Assembly: GCA_013176395.1 (NCBI GenBank)
Contig: JABMLP010000003.1
Coordinates: 930,001-994,000 of the forward strand
Origin: Venturia oleaginea
Taxonomy: Eukaryota > Ascomycota > Dothideomycetes > Venturiales > Venturiaceae
DNA length: 64,000 bases
Direction of reading: 5' to 3'
Positions 8,615 to 18,108 of this stretch are shown here, in pieces. Made by a program: the position numbers and the translations under genes. Under the pieces are notes generated by a model that worked only from the letters and a program-made list of their open reading frames with translations, had not been told where the DNA came from and ran no database searches. Within the stretch, counting starts at the first letter, position 1; every line of letters begins with the position of its first letter.

Positions 8615-10178
8615 CTTGATCACCACTACCACGAGCCTTCTTTGATTTCTGAGGCGCTACAGACGCCTCAGCAGCTACCTGCGCTGCTGCAGTCCCATAC
8701 TCTATAGTACCAACTTGCTGGATCCACTTCCTTTTGCGCGATTTTTGCTTCGTCATTACTGCCAATTGCTCTTCAAGCTCGTGGTTTCGTGCAATAAGTA
8801 GAGCGTTTTGGTGCAGCATCAATTCAGCGCCCTTGACAAGCTGAGAGAAGCCAGTCTGCGCAGTAACTGGTGGCCGAGTGAAAGATTCGCGTACAAGCTT
8901 TGATTGGGATCCAAATTCTTGAGTATTGCTTGGAGTCTTCGACTGCCACGGCGTCTCCTGCGGTGGGGGTGCTGGTGGAGTACGTAGCCGTACTTCAAGG
9001 CGATCCAATACCACCTCCGCGCTAATAGGGACTAGCCCTACCATCTCAAACGCCTTTCGACAGTTCTCTTCTGTAAACACGTCGAACAACGCGTCTTTGA
9101 AGGCCGGGAGGAAGCCTTCTTTGTTGATATGGTAGATGCGTCGGCGTGCCAAGTCTCGAACTCGTTGAGAGGACTTGCACTTCAACGGCAAGAAGCAGAC
9201 CGCATCAAGCGGCTGAAGGATATGCGATGAATGAGGTGGCATACAGAGCGTTAGGATCTTATGTTCGAGGCAGTAGTCCTTGAAATCCTGGTTGAGATGG
9301 CTCTCATGGCCGTCCAAGATAAGCAGCCTATACTCCACTACTTGACGCGCCTCTGTATGCGCATCAAAGTGCTTCAACCACTTAAGACCAAGCGCATTGT
9401 TTGTCCAGCCGTTCTCAGAGACCGAGAGCTTCCAATTCCGTGGTATATCTGCCTCCTCATACCACGCAGAGATGCGAACGCGTCCTTTGTAGATAATGAA
9501 GGGCGGGGTCACATACCCAGCGGCGCAGATACTCTGGATAACTGTAACCCACTCGCGATTGCCTGGCTGGATCAAATTAGGCCGTGTACGTCTTTCAGAA
9601 GCTGTGACGACCTTCATTGACCTAATAACGCCCATCTGGAAGCCAATCTCGTCAAAGTTGTGCGTATCCTTGTCGTGGATGCCGTACTTGGCTTAGTATC
9701 TGCAACGAGCTTGAACCACGCGCCGATAATCTCTGGGTCTTCCTATAGTATCCTCTGCCTATCCTTGGCTCGATTGAAGGCTGTCTTGAGCTCATTTGAG
9801 GGCGTTACAAACCTCTCAGCCCAGTTTTTCCCTACTGAATCTCCACCGCGTACACCCAGCAGTTTATCCGCCATATCTGCCACCTCACACAGCCGGGGCG
9901 CAAATCCTCGCAAATCGAGGTCGAGGATATATTGGAGAAGCGTTTGCTCTTCTGTTGCAGTGAGCTTATGGGAGTTTGGGCGAGTTTGAGATGGAGAGGT
10001 AATTCCGCAGAGCCGATCAGAGAGCCTTTGGTGTTTGATGTTGAAGACTGCAGCAGCGCGCCGTAGGCTTTGAAATTGGCCAGAGGTAAAGGCCTGAAGA
10101 GCGAGATCATTTCTGCCTTCTTCTTGAACGGCTATCGCGTTGCGTTGTTGAGACATTGCGTGTTGAAGAGGATAAGGG

Positions 10179-10219
10179 CTGTGCCAAGGAAAAGTGGCCG
10201 GCTCGGTGGTGGAATACGT
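10179..10219. repeat. Right terminal inverted repeat of pogo-like element
   Basis: About 41 bases, inverted relative to the left end and followed by the TA target duplication at 10220-10221. Confidence 0.88.
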
Positions 10220-10221
10220 TA

Positions 10222-11110
10222 CCTAGATATGGTAAAGCTTAATACGATACTGTTACGCAGAGGCTATGGCTCAAAGTAATCTAGCTGGATTTGGCTAATC
10301 CGTACAGTAGAGTTCAAGTGGTCCGGGGCGACAATATCGTATCAAACAAGTGAAGCGAAGCTTGCAAGATATAAATAAGAGTCGTGAATTGTGTTAAGTA
10401 ACTAAAAGCAATAGCGAAGTAACTAGAGAGTGAAGATACGAGACACTGAGGGACCAGGGTCTCGTCCTTCTTATAGAGGACCATCTCCTAAGAAATCCTA
10501 GCTCTTCAATACGTTCATTTTGTTCAAAATGAACATAATGAAGCGAATGAACCTGGAAGTTCATTTTGTTCATTTCGCCAAGAATGACGGGAATGAACCA
10601 CACGTGATCTTAAATTATTTGTGTAACGATTAACCAATCATAAGGAAATAGAATGGCATGCATTTGAATGCACATGAATGCAATCAAATACATCCGAATA
10701 CAAACGAATACATGTCCACGTGACAGTATCCGTAACAAATACCTACTAGGCTACGTTAATAGAGAAATCTATAACGGTACTATAGAGGAGTGTCACGGAG
10801 TGACACTGAGAATGTTACCATGAACTGGTATACACGTGACTTCAGCGCACGAACCAAGGAATCCCATATATACCTTGCGATTCCTCCCTGTACTTAGATT
10901 CTTCACGCAATGTTTTGATCCTTAGAACGATACTACCATTGACTTCTATCACGCCCGCTTATAGCTAGCACGGCTAATCATTTGTCAACGTGATCTACGA
11001 CTGCTTCTATTGCTCCCGTGACAAGGAGCAATAAAGAGGTATATAATACACTTATTTCGACGAGCGCTCTTCGGAAATACCCTAGTATTAATTAGGCCCT
11101 TAGGGTTAGT
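10222..11110. other. No gene; LTR-like debris
   Basis: The stretch 10392-10737 begins TGTTAAGT and ends CCGTAACA and could be a decayed solo LTR, but flanks (AATTG, AATAC) do not match. It contains repeated inverted motifs around TTCATTTTGTTC (10510-10585) and several CACGTG boxes. No coding region is recognised. Confidence 0.35.
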
Positions 11111-11805
11111 GTTACAGATCACCTCAAGACCGAAGAGCAGGGACAGCGGGACTTGCAGAGGATGGTTGGATAACAAGAAGTTGTTGTTAGGACTGATGTG
11201 GAGTGGAATCCGTTGGGCGCACAAGAGGGGACTGGTGCAACCAGGTCAGTCCTAAGAGGGAATAGTACGTGCAGAAGTCACGTGATATTCCCACAATTCC
11301 CACAGCACTTGGCATTGCCCACAGTGTGGGAAGTGTGGGAAGAGCCAAGAGGTGTGGGAATACACCTTGGCACCCAGAACCAGAAGGGTATATAGAGAGA
11401 ACGTTGGACGGACTTTCCTTTCTCTCTTCGTGGTTATCTCATGTTATTTTTCTCACATAGGAGCTTCTTCAACCTACTACAGTAACGACCTTTTACTTAG
11501 ATACAATCAAGCACAAGTCATATGCACACGAAGCAAGCCTACCCCCAACCTTCATACTAATCGACAAGCGTTCAGGATTGATCTGAGGATCAAATCGGTT
11601 AGATGACAATTGAATTGGGAGATACATCGGACGGCTAGGATCTAGTGAGCCTCCAAAGAACCTGAGCAAGGGAAGGTACTTAAGGTAAGTACTTCCAGAC
11701 TGATATTGCCCTTACCCCAAACCCGCGGACCAGAACAAGAGAACGCAGGTGTCAAGAAGGTCTTGACATAATCAACTGTGTTGAGAAACGAGTTCCCCGT
11801 AACAG
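11111..11805 (+). repeat. ~0.7 kb dispersed repeat, uninterrupted copy
   Basis: This segment reappears inverted at 23404-25893, where three later insertions have expanded it. Homology runs from GTTACAGATCACCTCAAGAC to GAGTTCCCCGTAA. It includes a ~70-bp hairpin-like block with inverted ends TTAGGACTGAT (about 11186-11255) and a TATATAGAGAG motif. It has no recognisable protein. It preserves the empty target site of the retroposon (11625-11636, CATCGGACGGCT). Probably a fragment of a larger LTR-type element, but its class is unproven. Confidence 0.75.
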
Positions 11806-11983
11806 TTAGCTAGACTTTAACTGGTTTGTGTTATACCGCATTACGTAGAGCTTGATTACGATTTTTTTACACCACCTCTACTATTTTATCTACGTCGCAA
11901 AATGATGTTCAGACCTAATCTCGATGTTATATACGGGAGAATATAGATACTTTGCAAACAAACTCAACCCCGACGAGCCTTCT

Positions 11984-12156
11984 TATTACGGGACGGTAGC
12001 TGGAAAGACGCAGCATACTCGTAGCCAAAGATTGTTTAGATTCAGTTAAGGAGTGAAGGTATCTACAAACAGAGAACCTCAATGAGGTTCTTTCTCTATA
12101 CTAGGCTCAATCAGGCTTAGGCTCTTAGCCTATACCAACCATGGGCCATGCCCATA
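11984..12156 (-). repeat. Solo LTR of Gypsy family 2, slightly truncated
   Basis: The reverse complement of the 176-bp LTR of the element at 41966-47543, running from TATTACGGGACGG to CCATGCCCATA and lacking the final ACA. It directly abuts the next solo LTR. No target duplication was found. Confidence 0.85.
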
Positions 12157-12436
12157 TGTCAAAGGATAGATCCTTTCTCAACTTATCCTGGATGGATTCT
12201 TAGCACTACCTGGTAGTTCTCACGTGCGCCTAGCAGGGATTATTCAGGGACCGTTTCACATGCGCTTCTACTCCTTTCTATTCTCTTCTCAGGACAGCAT
12301 GTCCTTTTCCTCCTTGGAAGATTATATATACAAGTTGTTCTTCCTGTACCTATACTTTCTTCTTTGTACTTAGATACTTGAAATATAAGCTGTCTTCCCT
12401 CACTTGCGAAACACCTTTGAGGGTTGAACTCTTACA
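12157..12436 (+). repeat. Diverged solo LTR of Gypsy family 1
   Basis: 280 bp from TGTCAAAGGATAG to GAACTCTTACA. The second half aligns well with the family 1 LTR, including TGTACTTAGATAC and CACTTGCGAAACACCTTTGA. It is clearly more diverged than the young copies at 2473 and 8304, so it is an older insertion. Confidence 0.85.
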
Positions 12437-13988
12437 AAAGGAGGGTCATAGGTTTGTGATGGGGATAGGGATCGAGGGATAGGATGGTGATTGAGGTGCT
12501 GAATCTTCTTCCGTTAACCATATCCCCAGTTCCATGAGAACCAGTCTTCGGAGTAATCTGAGTAATCTGAGTCTTCTGAAGAACGGGAGGAGGATAACGG
12601 GGTCCAAATGTCTCCGTAGTTAGGTGAGGAGTCTCTGTCATATGCTGGTGGCGAGGTAAAGCCGATTTGAACTTATCGAGGAGGTGTGTCTGGGGATATG
12701 TTCTCCATGCCATAATTGAAAAGCCGCATAGTAGACCTACCTCCCACAATTTCCGCTGCTTGACTGGCATTTGCTTCGCGCAACCATTGCACACTTTAAG
12801 AAATGACACTGTCACCGGATAATTCAGGAATAGTGGCATCGACTTCAGGTTCCGGATCCAATTCAATGATATTCCTTGAAGATGTCAGTACGGACCACCG
12901 TCGACCATAACTTAACTCAGCCATTGTCGCCACCGCAAGCACATTACCAACCAGGTCTTTTCTTAAACCTTCGAAGACTCCATCGCCGTTGGCAAAACCA
13001 CCCGATAAGACCGACTCTTTTGTCGGTGCTCGATACGAGTACTCCCGCTTAATACTATATTCAACAACTGACGACAGCCCTCTCTCCTCCACGCTTTTCA
13101 GTCTCTCTCAAACTTAACTAACTTCCCGTCGCATTAGCAAAAAGTTAGGAACTCAATTTGCACTCACCGAAGACCACCACTGCCCAGCAACAACGTCAAT
13201 TCGATTTCCGAAACCCACAATTCAGAAGTGTCAACGTATCACTCTGGCTCCGTCGATACTAAAGGCGTCTCACACCCAAAGATCCAACAATTCTATCCTC
13301 TTTGACAACGTAGAGATAATTCAACTCACACATGACCACCCTCATCACGACCAGCGGCACAACCAGTTTCTCAAACAACCATCTTACACCTCACAGACCA
13401 TCCACCTAACATATCCCGTCCATCAACAATCATCCCTGGCTTACCAAACAAACACCATCATCAACGCGAGAGCGCGATCCAGTCAATAACTCCCAGTCCT
13501 CCTCAAACCAGACCACATCCCACCCTATCATATCAAATCGACCAACTTTCCACGCCCCCTTCCACAAAAAGCCAGGAAGACCAATCATCAAGCCCAAAAA
13601 CCCAGCAAGAGACCAGTCTCAATCTCCACCTTACAGCAAATCGCGAATACGCCCCAAAATTCTGCACCTTCGATGTCATAGCTACGAACAAAGTCAGCTA
13701 GGAAGCAACAAAAGAGTAGCATTTCAGTCCAGTCCATCAGTACCGAAGTTAAGACGGAGGCTAGATTTAAGTCAAGACTCTCCAAGATTGCATTGTCTAA
13801 TCAGTCTCAGATGTTGATCGATACCTTGGTAAAAGAAGTATGAAAATATATCACTTTACCATGCTTTATCCTCATGAAGCTGGTTATATCTGAGGAAAAC
13901 AGACATGGCTCACAGATGTCTTCTCTGTCTCCGTCGTCCGCCCTCTGCCCGTCATCTGACCCCCTTTTCCGTCTCACGTCACCCTCAT
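12437..13988 (-). other. Gene-poor stretch with weak open frames
   Basis: A minus-strand frame at 13092-12796 (98 codons, includes SVVEYSIKREYSYR and ELDPEPEVDATIPEL) and an overlapping one at 12866-12432 could be exons of an unrecognised protein cut by the solo LTR at 12436, but no domain was recognised. Another frame at 13785-13588 is hydrophobic. Nothing firm can be annotated. Confidence 0.25.
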
Positions 13989-15610
13989 CTACACCGTAAT
14001 CAAAACAGAGCCATTCCTGTACCACCCGACAAGCGGGTTCTCGCCACTCCCACACCTTGTGTCTTCCAAATAAGCCCATCTACTCAAAAAGTCCTCGTGC
14101 GTCAAGACTTTTGTGAATTTACCGGTGATGGCGCGGTACATGTCTTCCATGACGCGGAAATCGGTGGGGAAGAGGATGTCGAAGTAGCCTTGTTGGACCT
14201 AAGGTATCATTGGTAAGCTTAAGTGTGGGGTCGTAGGCATGTTGGGAAGAGCGGGATGGCAAGACTCACCAGGGCTGTCGAAACAGCAATAGTCCTCCTC
14301 TTGTACCTCGTTTGCACGACCGGCGCATTAATTCCCTTCACCGCCTGCGGCAACTTGTGAAAATCACTCGACAAAATCCGATGCGCTGGGAAGTAGTTAT
14401 GCAAAATATCGAAAAACTGCATCAATCGCGTGGGAATATACTCTGGCACTGTCAAGTTCGGTGCACCAGGTAATGCCTGTCTCAGGTTCCTGAGCACCTT
14501 TGGTCCACTAATCGGAGAAGTGTATGGTTGTCTGGCACTCAGTTCGCGAACTTTGAGGAAACGCTGCGCGACGGCGTCGAGTTTGCGGTCGTAAATATCG
14601 TACATTTCACCTTTGTTGTCGATCAGGACGGTACCTTGAAGGGGCTGTTCGGTGATGGGATCGTAGCGAATTACATCATGGGCAAAATTGTCGAAGACTT
14701 CTAGGGCGAGGAAGAAACAGGGGGAGGAGACGTAGGTGTCCCAGTCGAAGATGGATCGATTGATAATTTCGACTTTGTCCATGTGGCCACATGAGAAGAT
14801 ATTCTGCTTCAGTTTTTGGGCTTGGAGACCAGCCAGATTTGTAGAGATCTCAATGATCTTGTATTTTGTTCGCTCGTAGACTTCGGGGTGTTTGTCGCGG
14901 ATGTGGTCGAGGATGTTAAGCATCATCGTTCCGTTTCCGGCACCCATTTCGTAGATGAGGAGATCGTAGTATGGGTATAATGAGAGCTTGTAGTTTGTAA
15001 CCATGTATCGTGCCATTGCTTCGCCATAGTGTGGACGGAACAGTTCTGTAGGGGTATGCCATAGCTGCCGTGTTTCATTGACTTCCTTCTCATCTAATTT
15101 GTCTTCGAACTCAGAGTACCGATGTCCCAATTGCTTGTAGAATTCCGGTTCGTCTTTGATCTTCGTGAAATCGAATGGTTCGCCAGGGGAGAAAATGACG
15201 GCTTGTTTCGAGAAGTAGCCATAGTGAGGATTGTATAGACTGTCTGTGGGGAGTCAGTCATAGAATTGTATCTCAATTGTGATATGCCCACCCTCTATGA
15301 AGTCCCTCATCAACATCTTCACCCTCTTGGGCCTCTCTTTTCGATCCCGTAACTCATCTGCCGTGACCATGGGATATCTCTGATAATCGGCCAACTTGTC
15401 ATTGGAGACAATATCACTCCTCTGCTGCCATTCGCTCTGATCTGTTGGCTTAACACCATATTTCTTGTCCCGCCGTTCTTGACGGCGCGCCGTGGTGCTG
15501 AGAGCTCGTTGTTGTTGACATGGTCGTATCGATTGTCGCGTCCGCAGCCTCGAGCAGGTATCGTGAGACAGCAGTCGCTTGAAGATGCGACTGGCAAGAG
15601 TGGAGTCCAT
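13989..15610 (-). CDS. NDUFAF7/MidA-type mitochondrial protein arginine methyltransferase
   Basis: Exons 15610-15292, 15243-14270 and 14198-13989 (500 residues). NDUFAF7 symmetrically dimethylates an arginine of the NDUFS2 subunit and is needed for respiratory complex I assembly in the mitochondrial matrix. The N-terminus is basic and hydroxylated (MDSTLASRIFKRLLSH...), like a matrix-targeting sequence. The family block RDFIEDSLYNPHYGYFSK appears only after splicing intron 15244-15291 (CTGAC branch point). The SAM-binding loop YEMGAGNGTMM follows. Intron 14199-14269 restores a C-terminal reading through VQQGYFDILFPTDFRVMEDM to TAG at 13989. The start ATG lies 171 bp from the divergent cysteine-synthase-like gene. 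Confidence 0.93.
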
Positions 15611-15781
15611 ATGTACAGAGTTTAGATTGTGGCCGAGCTGTCAAACATTGAAGTTCCGTTGGAAAGCTCTCCGCTTTCGGATTAGTTGGCTGAAGATCTT
15701 GAACTCCATCACAATTCTCCAACGTTACGATATTCGAGGTTATAATGCTAGACAGACAATTTGTATCCAAGAGCTTGGAGA
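15611..15781. promoter_or_regulatory. Shared divergent promoter region
   Basis: Only 171 bp separate the ATG of the NDUFAF7-like gene (minus) and that of the cysteine-synthase-like gene (plus). Both 5' untranslated regions and promoters must fit here or overlap coding sequence. No TATA box was identified with confidence. Confidence 0.6.
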
Positions 15782-17941
15782 ATGTACGATGAACACAGGG
15801 TCAAGATTTACATCGGCCTGAGTTTCACGCTTGGTGTTCTCTTGACTCTCGGCTTCAAAGATGTCTATCCAGATCTCGAAAGAAGATATCGCCGAGGACG
15901 TCGAGGGACTTCAACATGGAGCGACCCACTTGGCCGATTTCGTGGGTTCTCGGAGAAGGTGACGCTTCAAGATAATGAAGCAAATCCATCACTAGTAGGG
16001 AAGGCCAATGTCGAGATACCAGAAGGGATAGAATCCACGATTGGAAACACGCCATTATTCCGTATCAAATCCCTTTCAGACGCCACAGGATGTGACATCC
16101 TCGCAAAAGCAGAGGTAGAAAAGGTTTCCTTCATCCAATCCTCCTTATCTCATATTCATCTCTAGTTCCTCAATGGCGCAGGCCAATCCCCGAAAGACCG
16201 CGTCGCCCTAAATATAATCCTCACAGCCGAAGCAGCTGGTCTCTTAACCCCTCAATCCGGCGACACGATCTACGAAGGCACTGTAGGCTCAACTGGCATT
16301 TCCTTAGCAACCCTCTGTCGCGCACGGGGCTACAAAGCACATATTTGCATGCCCTCAGACGTCGCTGTCGAAAAATCCGATCTCCTAGAAAAGCTGGGTG
16401 CGATTGTGGAGAAAGTACGGCCAGCACCTATTACAGATCGCAATCATTTTGTGAACTTGGCGAAGAGGAAGGCAGAGGAACATACGCGGGATGATAGTAG
16501 ACCGGGGAGGGGCATTTTTGCTGATCAGTTCGAGAATGAAGCGAATTGGAGGGCGCATTTTGAGGGTATGTATTTAAACTTTCCTCTCGTTCTAATCTTT
16601 CTCTTTATGTCAACATTACTTGAAGCGAACGCTTCGCGGCCAGGAAGAAACGCCCGATATACAATCCCGCCTGGCCTTCAATTCACGTCGCTTCAGGAAA
16701 ACAGCTATAAAAGTATGACTGTCTCTTATTGATGTTCAGTATCGCTAGATTCCTGGCGACTTGCTTTTGACACATAGCCCGAAATTTAGCGATATAGATC
16801 TGAAATCAGGAAACGTCAAGCCCAAAGAAGAACTTAGATTCTAAGTAAAGATGAAAGGGTCGTGAACTAAGGGCCCCACTGTGCAGTCTTCATGTTCTCA
16901 ACAGCTAGACACACGAATCAAGACGCAAAGTTCATTCCCGGCTTCAATCTTTTCCCCCTAGCCATTCCCGCAAACCCACCATCTCCATCTCCATCTCCAT
17001 CTCCATCTCCATCTCCATCTCCATCTCCATCTCCATCTCCATCTCCATCTCCATCTCCATCTCCATCTCCATCTCCATCTCCATCTCCATCCCTCCCTCA
17101 CCCCCTTCCTCAAATACAAACCTAACACCCCCCAGCCACCGGCCCAGAACTCTACACCCAGTGCTCCCACAAAATCGACGCCCTCGTTCTCGGCGCAGGC
17201 ACAGGCGGCACAATAACAGGTCTAGCCCTCTACCTAACCCCCCTCCTCCCAAACCTCCACATCTGTCTAGGTAAGTTACCACCCCTCCATCCCCCTCACA
17301 CTATCCCTCCACCAAAAACCAACCCCCCCTAACCCTCCCAAGCCGACCCGCAAGGCTCAGGCCTCCACAACAAAATAACCCACAACGTCCTCTTCTCCCC
17401 TACCGAACGCGAAGGAACCCGCCGCAGACACCAAACAGACACCCTAGTAGAAGGAATAGGCTGCAACCGTCTAACCCAAAACTTTGCAGCCGGTAAGATT
17501 CCCTCCCTCCCATCCCCCTCCCCCCATCTCAACACACCCCTAAACATTCAAACAGGAATGCACACCATAAAAACCTCCATCAGCGTCCCAGACACCGAAG
17601 CCCTAGCAATGTCCCGCTACCTTGTCCAAAACGACGGAATCTTCATAGGTTCCTCCAGCGCGGTAAATTGTGTCGCGGCCGTGCGGACGGCGTTGAAATT
17701 AGGGCCCGGGAAGAGGGTCGTGACGATTTTATGTGACAGTGGGACGAGGCATTTGTCCAAGTTTTGGAAAAAGCAGGCGGGTGTGGGGGGAAAGGATGCG
17801 ATTACGCTTGATGATGTGTTGGCTGGGAAATGGGGAGGTGAGGAGGGGGAGGGGGTGTGTGAGAAGGATGGGGGGAAGAAGGTGGAGGAAAGGGAGGAGG
17901 AAGGCGGGGCGAGTGATCGGGAGTTGAGGTTACTGACTTAA
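15782..17941 (+). CDS. PLP-dependent cysteine synthase-like protein with N-terminal membrane anchor (Mcy1/Cys12 type)
   Basis: Exons 15782-16123, 16166-16565, 17136-17270, 17343-17492 and 17556-17941 (470 residues). The family resembles O-acetylserine sulfhydrylase; the fungal subgroup is membrane-anchored, reported at the mitochondrial outer membrane in yeast. Residues 10-27 (YIGLSFTLGVLLTLGF) form the anchor. Lys in NGAGQSPKDR (about residue 124) should bind PLP, GAGTGGTITG binds the phosphate, and EREGTRRRHQTDTLVEGIG and GSSSAVN are typical. The start is ATG 15782 rather than upstream non-ATG codons. Intron 2 is unusually long (570 bp). After the catalytic domain is an acidic/Lys tail. Whether it makes cysteine is uncertain. 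Confidence 0.92.
16981..17090 (+). repeat. (CATCTC)n microsatellite in intron 2
   Basis: About 18 uninterrupted hexamer copies near the 3' end of the 570-bp intron 16566-17135. Other introns of this gene are 42-72 bp. Frames across the array encode only (ME)n/(WR)n-type shadows and are not genes. It lies in a pyrimidine-rich region next to the acceptor. Confidence 0.95.
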
Positions 17942-18108
17942 TTGATCTTCCCCGCTTGTAACGCAATGGGGGAGAAGGTAGAAACAATAGCCAGAGCATG
18001 CATCATTTGCTTCATACTACATTAATATCTCAATCTATCCAGTGAACCATAAAAGCCAGACCTCAGTTATGGTGCCGTGGTCTCATCCTTCAGACTTTTC
18101 AGCGCCAC

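Larger units (their letters stand above)
2310..10156 (-). pseudogene. pogo-type DDE transposase, split by Gypsy insertion and mutated
   Basis: The N-terminal part (10156-9743) has a psq-type helix-turn-helix followed by a CENP-B-type DNA-binding region. The catalytic part (9680-8620) shows NFDEIGF (canonical FDETGF, Thr replaced by Ile), LLILDGHESH and HSSHILQPLD, giving DD35D spacing. An in-frame TAG near 9750 (readable as a former CAG) and a one-base deletion near 9695 separate the two parts. The Gypsy element interrupts the 3' end. The C-terminal tail resumes at 2472 and ends with TAA at 2310-2312, including a CCHC zinc knuckle (CGNCGATGHNARRC) and an acidic end. Start ATG at 10156 gives MSQQRN, shared with the relative at 22873. 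A functional enzyme is excluded. Confidence 0.88.
2242..10219 (-). mobile_element. pogo/Fot1-like DNA transposon carrying a nested Gypsy element
   Basis: The ends are inverted copies starting ACGTATTCCACCACCGAGCC and are flanked by TA on both sides (2240-2241, 10220-10221), as expected for the Tc1/mariner-pogo group. The transposase reads right to left. Taking out the Gypsy element and one copy of its 5-bp target duplication leaves about 1.83 kb, a normal size for this group. The left inverted repeat carries an extra tandem copy of a 17-base block (ACCACCGAGCCGGCCAC), so the two ends differ in length. Transposase is broken (see its entry), so the copy is not autonomous. Confidence 0.9.

Noticed and set aside
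10392..10737. Solo LTR candidate TGTTAAGT...CGTAACA
   Set aside because: Ends look right but flanks AATTG/AATAC do not form a target duplication and no second copy is in the window; kept only as debris.
13905..14216. Plus-strand 103-codon ORF at the 3' end of the NDUFAF7-like gene
   Set aside because: Antisense to exon 3 of that gene, whose splice restores a conserved C-terminus.
15761..15784. Earlier start for the cysteine-synthase-like protein
   Set aside because: The longer frame begins at a TTG; ATG 15782 gives a membrane anchor at the expected distance.
16892..17282. Repetitive ORFs (SPSPSP..., MEMEME..., WRWRWR...) on both strands
   Set aside because: They are readings of the CATCTC microsatellite inside an intron.
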